The notes: a model not told the origin generated them from the sequence alone. A DNA stretch of 64,000 nt from Sceloporus undulatus (GCF_019175285.1 NC_056525.1:119728901-119792900); one strand, 5' to 3'. Shown: positions 1-10,020, counted from the first letter of the stretch. A program made the numbers and translations.

Positions 1-330
1 CTCCTCCTCCCTCCCTCCCCCGAAAAGAAGGAGAATGAATGAATTTGAAGCATGGAGGAAGGAAGGAAAGAGAAAGAAGGAAGGAAGGAGGAAGGAAGGA
101 AGTAAAAGATGGAAGCCTGGATGGAAAGAGGAGAGAAAGAACGAAAAGATGTAGCAAGGAACGAAGGAAAGAAGTGTGGAAGGAGGAAGGAAGGATGGAA
201 GGGAAAACGCGAAGAAGGAAGGAAGGAGAAAAGCAAAGAAGGAGGACGGACGGACGGAAAGCGGGAAGGAGGAGGAAAAGGAAGGAAAAGAGGAAGAAGG
301 AAACAAAGCAAGAAGAAGAGAAGGACCCCC
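1..330. repeat. GGAA-type purine-rich low-complexity tract
   Basis: The + strand is almost pure purine, built from irregular GGAA, GAAGG and AGGA words. The reading frames here encode only Lys, Arg, Glu and Gly and are not genes. On the - strand the tract would lie in the first intron of the putative leftward gene. Confidence 0.9.
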
Positions 331-510
331 CCCTTCTCCCTTGAGGTGGAAGGGCTGGCGATGGCGATGCCTCTCCCGTCGGAACGGGAGGGAGGGAAAG
401 GCCGACATGTTTCCCCAGAGGCTGAGCCCAGCAAGCTCTTTTCTTGCTGCGTTAAGGCAATAGACAAAGTGAACAAATGACAGGGTTTGCCACCCCTTTA
501 ACTATGCACG

Positions 511-575
511 CGAGGGGAGCTGGGAATGGTAGTTCTTTGGGGCCCGAGAAACTACCCTTCCCAGAAGCCCCTCGG
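511..575. repeat. Imperfect hairpin with paired ACTACnnnTCCCAG-like motifs
   Basis: An inverted repeat of about 28 bp per arm. Each arm carries a version of the ZNF143/THAP11 motif ACTACAnnTCCCAG: GCTGGGAATGGTAGTT at 519-534 and ACTACCCTTCCCAGAAGC at 551-568. It resembles the centre of MITE families A and G, so it may be a MITE remnant in the CpG island. Confidence 0.5.
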
Positions 576-667
576 CCTCCGGAGCAGCCGGGCAGCGGGG
601 CCAGCCCTCCCTCAACCTCGGAACAGCCGCCCCTTCCTCCCTTCCTCCCTCTTTCCCTCCGACTCAC

Positions 668-880
668 CGGCGCCCTCTCGGTGTCCCGCCCGTCCCTCCC
701 CGCAGCTCGGCTCTCCTGCCGGGGCGCGTCGGCGCCTCCCGCTCCTCTTCCCGCAGCCAGGGCTGAGGCGAGTCGGAGGCGGCAGCGACTGTCTCGGCCC
801 CTCTTCACCCATAGCCTCCCAATATGGCGGACGGCGTCGCAAAGGACGCCGGGGAAAGGAGGAAGAGCCTTTATTATTAC
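668..880 (-). other. RNF2: Probable non-coding first exon of RNF2
   Basis: Seen: reading leftwards, an inverted CCAAT at 1007-1011 and GC boxes at 925-971 are followed by the YY1-like motif at 819-830. YY1 motifs in this orientation are often found just after a start site. GC-rich sequence then reaches the donor CCG|GTGAGTC, whose intron begins at 667. The 5' end (about 880) is an estimate. Known: in human, NIBAN1 and RNF2 (a RING E3 ligase of Polycomb repressive complex 1) are adjacent and divergently transcribed, and the RNF2 start codon is in exon 2. Inferred: this is RNF2 exon 1, about 13 kb from NIBAN1. No coding sequence is visible, so another divergent gene or lncRNA is possible. Confidence 0.5.
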
Positions 881-1041
881 ATTCTGCTCTATCTCTCCTC
901 CTCTGAATGGAAAAGCGCGAGAGAGGGGGCGGGGCGTAGGGAGGCCACGCCCGCCGCTCCAGGCCACGCCCCTTCGCCACAGGTACTGGGCCGTTTACTG
1001 TCAATCATTGGCTGCTTCCAGGCTGGAGGAGTAATCTACTT

Positions 1042-1176
1042 TGAGACTGCTTTGTTTGGCTCTTTGCTATGGATTCTGGGAGTTGGAGTTTGTTGTGGGG
1101 CTTGGGCCCACAAACGCCCCACAACAAACTCCAACTCCCAGAATTCCATAGCAAAGAGCCAAACAAAGCAGTCTCA
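1042..1176. repeat. Near-perfect 60-bp hairpin, MITE-derived
   Basis: Arms 1042-1100 and 1117-1176 are reverse complements apart from one extra A in the right arm. The loop is 16 bp and GC-rich (1101-1116). The arm resembles half of a family A MITE (compare 12524-12592), so this looks like a folded-back half element. Confidence 0.85.
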
Positions 1177-1194
1177 CAGTGGGTCGCTTCTACA

Positions 1195-1345
1195 GTGTGT
1201 TTTGGACTGCAGTTTCAAGGGTTGAGAGGGCAACCAGGTGTCCTCCTTTTCCAGGACGTGTCCTACATTCCAACCTCCTAGTGTCCAAGGAGAACCCCAG
1301 AATGCCCTCCATTTTGAGCAGGGCTAAAAAGGCACATTGAGTAAC
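1195..1345. repeat. Dispersed repeat with a GTGTCCTCC core
   Basis: Contains GTGTCCTCCTTTTCCAGGAC and CCTACATT; a diverged relative appears at about 4137-4310. No termini were resolved and the class is unknown. Confidence 0.35.
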
Positions 1346-1423
1346 ACCGTGCTGGCCATTCCCCTTCAAGAAATAACAACTGTGTACATGATATAAGTGT
1401 AAACAAACCATTTGAAATGAATA

Positions 1424-1605
1424 TACACTCATTCCTCCTTATTTGCGGATTTAGTTATTCACAGATGTGATTAATACGTTCTCTCTAGGGATATCTAGGT
1501 CCTCCAGTGCAACTCTATGGTCAACTTTAACTAAAAGTTGCAATGAAAGGCCTAGAGATTCCCAGAGAGAAGACTCTACTAGGCTCCTCCACTGCAGTTC
1601 CGTGG
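1424..1605. repeat. Family J MITE, partial
   Basis: Starts after TA with a diverged CACTCATTCCTCC terminus. It shares the TCTAGGTCCTCCAGTGCAAC body with the copies at 11302 and 61977. The right part is diverged or missing. Confidence 0.6.
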
Positions 1606-1719
1606 TCAGTGTCTTTATATGGCACAGTTTATTCTTGTTGTTTTGTTGTTAGTTGTAGCAACATTAAATTAAATTCATACATTAAATTAAAAGACTGAAA
1701 AAAATTCTAGAGCTTTGAT

Positions 1720-2690
1720 AATAATAATAATAACAACAACAACATTTATTTTTATCCCACCCTTCTATGTAACACAGCCAGGGTGGCTTACAACATTAAA
1801 ACATACATTCCCATATATCCCCAAATCCCACCCATAAAATACCATGAAATGATTTATAATGTAAAACATAGCATAAAATAATAAACAACTGCAGCAGAGG
1901 TATAGCAGGTTAGGTCTTTTTGGCAGCCGGGAATCAATTCAGGAAAGGCCTGCCAGAAGATACCCGTCTTAACAGCTTTTTAAAAGCTGTTCAAGGTGGT
2001 AATGTGATGGATCTCATCTGGCAGGCCATGCCATAATCTGGGAGCGGTGTCTGAAAAGGTCCTCTGGGCAGAAGCAGACAGCCTCGTTTGTATAGGTTGC
2101 AGCAAATAAATTCCTCCTATTAGGACCTAAGTGCATGGGGAGGATTATATGGAGGGAGATGGTCCCGAATATAGGTTGGACCCAAGCCATTTAGGGCTTT
2201 AAAGGTGATAACCAACCCCTTGTACTGGGGCCGGAAACTGATGGGCAGCCAGTGAAGTGATTTTAAGATTAGTATTGTATATGGATGTACCTGAGACCAG
2301 CCTGGCTGCCATGTTCTGTACTAATTGGAGTTTCCGAACCAAGCATGAGGGTAGCCCCATGTCGAGTGCATTACAGAAATCGAGACAGGAGGTTACCGGC
2401 GCATGTACCACAGTTTCAAGTTCCCTAATGTCCAGGAAAGGATGCAGCTGAAGCTGATAACAGTCTCCTGACCATCACATTTGATTAGCCATCAGGAGCG
2501 ACATATCAAGGAGCACCCCCAAAGTGCGAACACAGTCCTTGGAGGAGAGTGTGACCCCATCCAGGACTGGAGGTTGCATCCCTATACCTGGTGCTAAGGT
2601 GACGGTCTCTAATACTGTTATTGCTGTACTTGGAAGATCAAAGCTCCTTCCCTATCCTACTCAGTTGCAACAGGGGTCAAAAGTGCCTCA
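1720..2690 (-). mobile_element. L2/CR1-group LINE, 3' part
   Basis: On the - strand a frame (2411-2199) reads like the end of an L2-type reverse transcriptase: VTSCLDFCNALDMGLP then [17 protein letters not shown], the usual leucine-rich block after the catalytic domain. The 3' UTR continues leftwards and ends in a microsatellite-like (TTA/TTG)n tail at 1720-1744, as L2 elements do. It is 5' truncated with frame breaks. The copy at 54118-55080 is homologous. Confidence 0.8.
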
Positions 2691-2868
2691 GATAGGCACA
2701 CAATACTTCGGTATAGTGTGGACAAGGGGACAGGTAATATACCAGAACACTGCATAATTTATAAAATGTTCATTGGATCTTTAAATGCGTAGTTTACAGC
2801 ACAAATGGGAGCACTTCCGAACATGCTTGTCCCACCTGGAAGAGTCCAAATAGTCTTACAATACCTTA

Positions 2869-3086
2869 GGGTTCATTCACACTACATACTTCCAACACTA
2901 TGATTCCACTTTAACTGCAATGTTTCCATCCTATGGAGTCCTGGGATGTGCAATTAAAAGAAGGGTGTTTAGAGTTATGGGGGGTGAAAGTTGTAGTGCC
3001 TATGACCAAACTGCAACCCCCTCTGGGATGCCATGGCAGTTAAAATGGAACCATAGTGCTATAACTGTGTAGTGTGAAAGGGCTCC
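2869..3086. mobile_element. Family G MITE
   Basis: The left end GGGTTCATTCACACTACA and the right end TGTAGTGTGAAAGGGCTCC are inverted repeats. The internal arms (ACTTTAACTGC and GCAGTTAAAATGGAAC) also pair, so the whole element folds back. It is non-coding and non-autonomous. Confidence 0.8.
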
Positions 3087-3240
3087 AAAGATTAATTTGG
3101 TTTAAGCAGCCTGCTTCATCTGCAGTCCACAATGCACCTCCTGTAAGGAGACATTTATAAATAAATATTAAAATAAGTAAAAGCCCACAGCTAGCTATAA
3201 TTTACTAAACATCCTAATTATATTAGGACCTAATATATAC

Positions 3241-3426
3241 AATCCACACTGCAGAAATAATCCATTTTAGCTGCCCTGGCTCTATTCTATGGAAACCTAG
3301 GAACTGTAGTTTTGTGAGACATTTAGCCTTCTCTGTCAGAGAGAGCTCTGTTGTCACAATAAACTATAAATCCTGGGATTCCCTAGCATTGATCCAGGGA
3401 AATTAAAGCAGTGTCAAACTGGATGA
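3241..3426. mobile_element. Family A MITE, right end lost
   Basis: Begins CCACACTGCAGAAATAATCC and continues through the palindromic body to CAAACTGGAT, where the terminus is replaced by the short tandem duplication at 3418-3492. Confidence 0.75.
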
Positions 3427-3492
3427 TGGGTAATGTCATACAAGCTGTGGTAATCCTGGATGATGGGCAATGTTATACAAGTGGTGATGCTG
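3418..3492. repeat. Tandem duplication, about 38 bp x 2
   Basis: CTGGATGATGGGTAATGTCA recurs about 38 bp later as CTGGATGATGGGCAATGTTA, each followed by TACAAG. The unit includes the last bases of the adjacent family A element. Confidence 0.75.
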
Positions 3493-3597
3493 GGTAGAAT
3501 GAAATATTATCTTTCTTGAAGCTGGCTAATGATGCAAGAATGAGTTTTGACCTGTCAAGGTAAATTTAATGGGATTCTCTGTCCTGACAGTAATTTA

Positions 3598-3690
3598 GGG
3601 CCCGAACAGACAGGCCAAAATAAAGCTGTTTCGGGTCACTTTGGAGGTATGCTGTTTAAATGACACATCTTAAGAGTCCCATTAGAGGTT
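3598..3690. mobile_element. Family B MITE, left half only
   Basis: CCCGAACAGACAGGCC, then AAAATAAAGCTG, the CACTTTGGAGGTATGCTG arm and TTTAAATGA, but no matching right arm. The following 3690-3825 is unassigned. Confidence 0.75.
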
Positions 3691-3825
3691 ATGAGGCGCA
3701 TACCTGCATGCCGCTGCAAGCATGTGCCTCATTATTTTCTATGGGGCTTGAGCATATGCTGTTTTCCCCATAAGCGGGGGAGTCCGGAACGGATCCCCTG
3801 CATATACAAAGAGTGGACTGTATAT

Positions 3826-4069
3826 GAGAGACAGTGTGGCGTAGTGGTTTGAGCATTGGACTGGGACTGGGAGACCAGGGTTCAAATCGCAGCTTGACCA
3901 TGGAGACTCTTTGGGTGACCTTGGGCAAGTAACACTCTCTCAGCCTCAGAGCATGGCAATGGCAATGGAAAACCTCCACTGAGGAAACTTGCCAGGAAAA
4001 CCCCATGATAGGCAGGTGCCTTAGTCATCATAAATCAGAAACTACTTGAAGGCACACAACAACAACAAA
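3826..4069 (+). mobile_element. tRNA-derived SINE (Sauria/squamate type)
   Basis: The head GTGTGGCGTAGTGGTTTGAG resembles a pol III A box and GGGTTCAAATC is a B box. The body has the usual CTTGGGCAAG and CTCTCAGCCTCAGAG segments, and the 3' end is an ACAACAACAA tail. Essentially full length. Most other copies in this window are on the - strand. Confidence 0.85.
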
Positions 4070-4337
4070 TGTGTGTGTGTACAAATTATTGTCCATGTTA
4101 TTCCACTTTCTGAAACTGCAATTTACTATATTTGCAGAGTGACCAGATGTCCTAACACCAAAGGAGGACAAGGCACAGTTAAAATGTAGGGCATGCAAGA
4201 TAAATGTAGGATATTACAAAATAGAAGCTAAAAACATTCATATCAATATAAATTCATGCTTCTTATGCTCAAAAAGGAAACCATTTTGAAATTCCTCCTG
4301 GACAGATGGTCAATTTGTATATTTGGATACTGTCATA

Positions 4338-4829
4338 GGGGTTTATCACACGGGAAGAAAAGCGCCTAGATCCCGTGAATAAACGGGGATTAGATCTGGA
4401 AGGTGGGATTGTTTTCAGACAATGTCCCCCAACATTGCCATTATCCCTGACTTAACCCGTGATTAAAGTCGCCCAAACGTGTCTATTTTTACTTTCCAGA
4501 TTTTCCTGAAAATAAAAAGAGGCTAAAAGTGGACAGAACATGCACTTTAAATCACAGGTTAAGCCTGGGATAATGGCAACGTCAGGGATGTTGTTTGAAA
4601 GCAGTCCCACTTTGGGGGGGATATTCATGGATTTGACCACCGTTGAATCACAGGATTTGGGCGCTTCCCTCCATGTGATAAACTCCATAGTGTTTGTGGT
4701 TATGTCTGTGGTAATGGCAATGTTGGGGGATGTCACCTGAAAACAATCCCGCTTTTGTGGAATATTCCCAGATTTAATCCCCGTTTATCCATGGGATTTG
4801 GGCGCTTTGCCTCCTGTGTGATAAACTCC
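4338..4829. mobile_element. Family C MITE, composite with a duplicated arm
   Basis: Outer ends GGGGTTTATCACAC and GTGTGATAAACTCC are inverted repeats. An additional internal terminus, CATGTGATAAACTCCATAG (about 4673-4691), shows that the right arm is present twice. Inner arms share GGGATAATGGCAA and its complement. About 490 bp against about 320 bp for the other copies. Confidence 0.75.
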
Positions 4830-4861
4830 TATGACAGTATACAAATATACAGCATGACCTT

Positions 4862-5455
4862 CTGTATTTAGATATAGGATGAGGGACCCCTGGCTTAACA
4901 ATAGTACATGTGAAAGGGATCTAGGAGTCCTAGTAAACCACAACTTGAACATGAGACAACAGTGTGGCACATGAGCTGTTGTGATTCTATGTAATTCTAG
5001 GCTGCATTAATAGAAATGTAGTGCCTAGGTGTGTTACAGACTGCCATTTAGTATGCGCTCCGCGCGTACTAGTTAGAAAGTGGCGTGCTAGGGTTAGGAA
5101 GGGTTTTACCTTCTTAACCAGCACCGTCCCTAGTATGCGGGAGCACATAGTAAATGGCAGTGCCTGTCCACACGGGTGCCACCATCTTTACGTCTCGGAC
5201 GCACAGCGTCCAGATGTGGCGCACGGAAGTGACGCCGCGAGTGCACGCCTCATGGCGCCACTTCCAGGTGCCAAGAAGCGCTGTTCCGGCGCTTCTTTTT
5301 AGCTGCGCCGGGAAGTCTCGCTGTCTGGCCGCTGGGGCTTCGCGGCGCAGCTAATGACAGCGGCGGCAGACCGCCCGCTTTTGGGCGGTCTGTAATGCGC
5401 CCTAGATAAAGGGATGTAATAGTGCTACTATTCTGCTTTGGTCAGGCCTCACCTA
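4862..5455 (+). mobile_element. CR1 LINE 3' fragment interrupted by a family D MITE
   Basis: 4862-5027 carries a typical CR1 segment (ACATGTGAAAGGGATCTAGG; GGCTGCATTAATAGAA). It resumes at 5402 with GATAAAGGGATGTAATAGTG and CTTTGGTCAGGCCTCACCT. The two parts join into one continuous CR1 stretch once 5028-5401 is removed. Confidence 0.8.
5028..5401. mobile_element. Family D MITE with CTA target duplication
   Basis: Termini GGTGTGTTACAGACTGCC and GGCGGTCTGTAATGCGCC are inverted repeats, flanked by CTA at 5025-5027 and 5402-5404. GC-rich with many CpGs and a sub-terminal hairpin at about 5055-5150. Non-coding. 3-bp duplications suit PIF/Harbinger-like elements, but the superfamily is inference. 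Confidence 0.8.
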
Positions 5456-5640
5456 TCACAGGGTTTGTTTGGGGTTTTTTGGCAAGACTTCTTCAGATTG
5501 GGTTTGCCTTTGCCTTCCTGTAACATTCAGGGAGTGTGATTTGCCCATGGTCACCCAGTGGGTTTCTGTGGCTGAGCAGAAATTCAAACCCTGTTCTTCA
5601 GAGTCATAGTCCAGTGCTCAAACCACTGCACCATGCTGAC
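5456..5640 (-). mobile_element. tRNA-derived SINE, 3' end missing
   Basis: Reverse orientation: CACCCAGTGGGTTT, then the B-box complement ATTCAAACCC and the head TCAAACCACTGCACCATGCTG. Confidence 0.75.
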
Positions 5641-5805
5641 TTTCTCACTTGGGGCTTACTATCATGTACAGTAAATATTCATTGACACAAGTTACATGAG
5701 GGTTAAATACACTTTTTTTAAAAAAAAATATAGCTATAATGGACTGTTCAGTGGTAAGTTTCTTTTCTAGAGGAAAGGCTGGGAGTGTCCTGGTTGTAGG
5801 AAATA

Positions 5806-5937
5806 CAGTTGGTCCTCCATATCAATATATTCTTTATCCACGGATTCAACCATCCACAGCTTGAAAATATTTTTAAAATTATAAATTTCAAAAAACAAAG
5901 CTTGATTTTGGCGTTTTATATAAGGGACACCATTACT
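5806..5937. mobile_element. Family J MITE, truncated
   Basis: Follows TA with CAGTTGGTCCTCCATATC, then ATCCACGGATTCAACCATCC and TTGAAAATATTTT. The right half is lost at the L2 tail. The terminus resembles Tigger/MER2-type mariner elements. Confidence 0.7.
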
Positions 5938-5972
5938 GATTGTATGTACAGTGCTGTGTAAATCTACAGTTG

Positions 5973-6010
<38 letters not shown>

Positions 6011-6175
6011 CTTTATTTATAAAGCGCTGTAAATTTACACAGCGCTGTACATACACAATCTTTTTAATTGGACGGTTCCCTGCCCTCAGGCTTACAATCT
6101 AAAAAGACACGACACAAAGGGAGTGGTGGTGGGGAAGGGGCCTCTCTAGTAGGATAATACATATAAAATACATAG
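5938..6175. mobile_element. Two L2-like LINE 3' ends, tail to tail
   Basis: A + oriented end (GATTGTATGTACAGTGCTG, 5938-5969) runs into (TTG/TTA)n. It is followed by a - oriented end (AAAGCGCTGTAAATTTACAC, then TCCCTGCCCTCAGG and ACAATCTAAAAAGACACGAC). The + strand counterpart of the second end occurs at 26463-26580. Confidence 0.7.
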
Positions 6176-6227
6176 CAATACAGGAAATGATTCAATAAAA
6201 CTGGCAACAGTGCTATATAAATAAAGC

Positions 6228-6281
<54 letters not shown>

Positions 6282-6291
6282 NNNNNNNNNN

Positions 6292-6338
<47 letters not shown>

Positions 6339-6339
6339 G
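6228..6339. repeat. (TAA)n microsatellite containing a 10-N assembly gap
   Basis: Uninterrupted TAA repeats on both sides of Ns at 6282-6291. The true repeat length is unknown because the gap size is probably nominal. Confidence 0.95.
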
Positions 6340-7118
6340 ATAAATAGCCTCTATCATCCTGTCTGTCTATCACAGAACTGCTTGGACACGTTTGTTACAC
6401 TGTAAAGCCATATTAAATTCATAAGTCAATAGATGCACACATAGGCTTGCATTTCTGCCCCCATCTTTTCATTTTGCAACTACTGTATAGCTAAGGCATG
6501 CAGTCATGCACACACTCAGGAAAACCTGAGTTGGCTTGTTCCGACTGTCACAAGCTAGTTTGAGCTGCTGCTTCTTCAGGAACATGTGTGGCTTTGCATT
6601 TTTAAAGCTCTTCTTTATCTATCTCATATTAAATTCTGCCTCTGAAAACAGGCTGGGGAAACTTCAGCCTGAACTATGGGTATTAATTCCTATAGCCATG
6701 CACTTCTCCAAGTCTCCACTTGTTCTGCTGAGGATGCAGCTCCCTTGAGAACACAGGACGGGAGTCAGGACATTCTCCTACTCAGTTCTGGTTTTCAACA
6801 TGCATGTACATTTCTCTAACTAGAATTAACTTCTCTGTACAGCCATTGTACATAGTACAGCTGGTGGGTTTGAAGGATTAGTGCTTACTGATCACTTGTC
6901 AGCCATGGCAGAGACAGTGAACCTTATTATGTTCTAAGCAGCTGAATGGTAATAACTGAGGGCATGGTGGTCATAAAAGGGCCAATGCTGAAGCATGCTG
7001 TCTGTAAAGTTAGGAACAGGTGGACAGATGTTGACAGAAAGTGACATATATTGTCAGCATGATTTGACAGGGGTGAGGGGAGCAAGCAGAAGTGAGTCTT
7101 GGATACCAGATCCAACAG
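6340..7118. other. Unassigned intergenic sequence
   Basis: AT-rich. I see no gene, RNA gene or clear repeat. The short frames show no familiar motifs. Confidence 0.5.
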
Positions 7119-7121
7119 TTA

Positions 7122-7445
7122 GGACTTTTTCAAATGGTCAAAAAGGACAGGAGCATAGTGTGATGCTCCTGTCAATGTTGCACTATTTGGCAAAGGTTTT
7201 AACACAACGTCACATGACATTGCAATAATCCCGCCATTATCCCATGACTAAAGAAGAGTTTTCCAGCCATTTTTCATTAACGGGAAAGTCCTGTGAATGA
7301 AAAGCAGCTGGAAAACTCCTCTTTATTCATGGGATAATGGCAGTATTATCACAATAATGTCATCTGAAAATCTTTGCCACATCGCATGACATTGACGGGA
7401 GCATTGCCCTGTGCTCCCGTCCTTTTTGCACATCTGAAAAAATCC
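7122..7445. mobile_element. Family C MITE with TTA target duplication
   Basis: GGACTTTTTCAAATG and its diverged inverted copy (CATCTGAAAAAATCC) bound a 324-bp palindromic element flanked by TTA at 7119-7121 and 7446-7448. The arms share AAAAAGGACAGGAGCA and TGCTCCCGTCCTTTTTGC; the centre contains TTTATTCATGGGATAATGGC and its complement. Confidence 0.85.
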
Positions 7446-9419
7446 TTAGAGAGTGTCACCAGAGTTTGTGATCAGGATACACAATATTGATAAACAACAG
7501 AAATTATATATACACCACTTCTCATTTTCTGAGCATGTAACCGATACTATGACAGATCGCAGAACTGAAAAAAATTAAAACACCACATGCCCAGCTGGAT
7601 AGTGCTGTTGAAAGATGACACAAAATGATTCACATTTGATTTATAACCCCAATGTTCAATTCATTTTAGGAATTTGAAGGGCAAACTGGATGTAAAATGC
7701 AAGTGTGTTTTTTTTTAAGAGGAAGCAGTCTCATCATGAGGCTACAGCTCTGAGTTTTTCTGCGCTGGAACTGGATGCAGTCCCAGGCCTCCCCAACAGT
7801 TTTTTTTAATGTTAACATTCAGCCTTAATGCTAACAAAGACTTCAAAACCAATCTGCCTGATGACAGAGTCCCATGTCACTCTATTAATATTGTGCAGTA
7901 TATTATAGGAACAGAGGAAGAGGTGCTTAAACCTCTGCAATCTTATCCTATTGTTTTCAGTTAGGCCTACTGTGAAAAAATTTACTTGTACTGTATAGAA
8001 ATTGCAATCTCAAATACATTGCTATAACAGTACAGTATACTATAACAAACACATTACCATTACTCTGCAATCTTATCCTATTGTTTTTAATTAGATGTAC
8101 TGTACTCTAAAAAAAAATCAATTACTTGTATAGAAATTGCAGCCTCAAATACATTACTATAACAGAGGAATGTGCTCCAGTTCTGTCACAAATTAAAGGA
8201 CAGACATCTCATCATTTGCAAATGGTTTGGGGACATTTGCAGTCAGTTTGGAGGTACAGTATTTGTGGATGATTGAGGGGTGAAAATTGTCTAAAAATTG
8301 GCAAGAATTTGCAAGAAACACATGGAAGAGGTTGAAGAGGCCTGTAAAAGTCATGGAGAGCTTTAGGGGGTTCATGTGGCCAACAGGCTGCACTTTTCTT
8401 ATCCTGTTCTCAGTAAAAATAGTTTACAATGATTGATAGCAGTTATATGTAGTTTCAGACAGGACTCTTGTCAGACCTACCTGGAGAGCTAGGGATTGAA
8501 TTTTGGAACCTGTGGATGACACAGTGTAAAGACCAGTTGAGGTATTTTCCCTTCCATTTTAGTAACCTGCAGAATCTCACCTTCTGCTTCCTAACACCAT
8601 AATGCAACTGAGGAAGCAGACATAAGTCTAAGAAAGCTAAAGCTGCCACTTCTTTCTTTCAGTTAGTCTCAATGGTGCTACAAGATCTCTCTACATACAT
8701 ACCATACCTTATGGCATACACAGTAATTGCTTGCTGAGATACTAATCTGTGTCTAAAATCATGTCTGCATTTGTATTTGTTATAAATACACCTTTTTAAA
8801 AGGTAACTTCAGCGGCATGGCTTCCTATGTAATTTAAATTAAGCAGCCCTCATTCCATCCTAACACCGACACCAGATAATTTTAAAGGCTTTTTAAAAAA
8901 TAGAAAATTGTAATTCATTATTTCCATGAGCACAAAACCACTTAGTATTTATAGCACTCATTTTCCAACATGTGCACTCATTTTATTGTTGATTGTTTTT
9001 AAAGCACAATCTAGTTTTGAGTTGTGCTCATCTATGCACCATAAATCCTATACAGTACCTGAGAGCAGGGGTGGGAGAACCACAAATGAGGTGAAAAAAT
9101 GTGGCTATCTGAGCTTCCTCCAATCCTTTCCCCACGATATCAATATTTGGTGGTTTCCTAGATTTTAAAGACTAGTTGAAATGCTTACTGCTGTAACTGA
9201 TAGAGCAGCTTTAAGGTAAAATACTAAAATATTTATGGAACTATCATTTTGCCTGAGGCCTTACCTACCACTGGAATACAGCTCTTCTCCTCCAAAAATT
9301 ATCTGACATTAAATATAGCTGTTGTGACGAGGGGAGGAGGGGAGAGTTTTGTCTTTGCTAGAGATCACCTTCTCCTTTATTATTAAACATATTTTGATCT
9401 TATTCTTTAGCTGAAAAAG
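7446..9419. other. Unassigned intergenic sequence
   Basis: AT-rich DNA. A diverged local duplication is visible: GCAATCTTATCCTATTGTTTT occurs at about 7938 and 8071, each followed by TTACTTG, TATAGAAATTGCA and CTCAAATACAT. No gene is recognised. Confidence 0.5.
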
Positions 9420-9560
9420 GTGTAGCTTACAAAGGTCAGTAATAAGACAGTACCTGTTCTCAAGTTTGCAAACTAAAAAACATGACACAAAAGGAAAAGT
9501 GATTGTAAGGAAGGAGGAATAAAATCAACTCTGTCAGAATCCTATCGATGATCCCACTAA
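9420..9560 (-). mobile_element. L2-like LINE 3' fragment
   Basis: The GCTTACAAAGGTCAGTAATA, CCTGTTCTCAAGTTTG and CATGACACAAAAGGAAAAG segments match the reverse orientation of the L2-type 3' end also seen at 6070-6120. Confidence 0.5.
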
Positions 9561-9589
9561 ACCAGATCCATCAAATAAATAAATCAATA

Positions 9590-10020
9590 TATGCAAATCC
9601 TGTGGATTCAGTGGGTCAACTTTTCTTGTTGTTAACTGGCTTTGAGTGGACCTTGATTCATGCCAACCCTGTGAATTAGATGACTCCAAGCCCTCCTATT
9701 CTCCATCTCTTGGGTCCTGTAGGCTCAGGCCCATGGTCTCCCTGATTTGAGTCTTTCCATCTGGCATGTGGTCTTCCTTTCTATGACATTCTGCTTCTCC
9801 TTTCCCCAGCATTTTCTAATGAACCATATCTTATCATGATGTGGCCAAAATAAAACAGCCTCAATTTCATCATCTTGGCATGCAGGGAGCTCCGGCAGCT
9901 TTCTCTGGGTGATGTAGAGAACAGATTGTCCCCTCCTTGACTCCTGGGAGGTGAGAAACTGTCTCCCATAACCTGTTGACTACTTAGCTGATGGCAGAGG
10001 CCAAAGATTTCCATCCTTCA
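9590..10020 (-). mobile_element. RTE/BovB-like LINE fragment
   Basis: The - strand frame 10014-9781 ends in MMKLRLFYFGHIMIRYGSLE, matching the (K)LRYFGHIMRRxxSLE block near the end of RTE-type reverse transcriptases. Continuing leftwards, frames give a PDGKT-like segment. Broken by stops; 5' truncated. Confidence 0.7.

Larger units (their letters stand above)
470..1000. promoter_or_regulatory. CpG island at a gene start
   Basis: GC-rich and visibly rich in CpG, in strong contrast to the AT-rich surroundings. It contains GC boxes (about 925-935 and, inverted, 945-952 and 962-971), a YY1-like CCAATATGGCGG (819-830) and an inverted CCAAT (ATTGG at 1007-1011). Their order suits a promoter reading leftwards. 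Long frames across it exist on both strands but have no recognisable protein similarity. Confidence 0.75.

Noticed and set aside
39-480. Open frames in the purine-rich tract
   Set aside because: Low-complexity GGAA repeats give long Lys/Arg/Glu frames by composition alone.
452-1034. Frames of up to 185 codons across the CpG island on both strands
   Set aside because: GC-rich DNA has few stops. The products are Pro/Arg/Ser/Gly-rich without domains, and the sequence is better read as promoter and non-coding exon.
5021-5354. Frames within family D MITEs (also at 10594, 38880, 43765 and 61648)
   Set aside because: They follow GC-rich palindromic transposon DNA, recur with each copy and have no transposase features.
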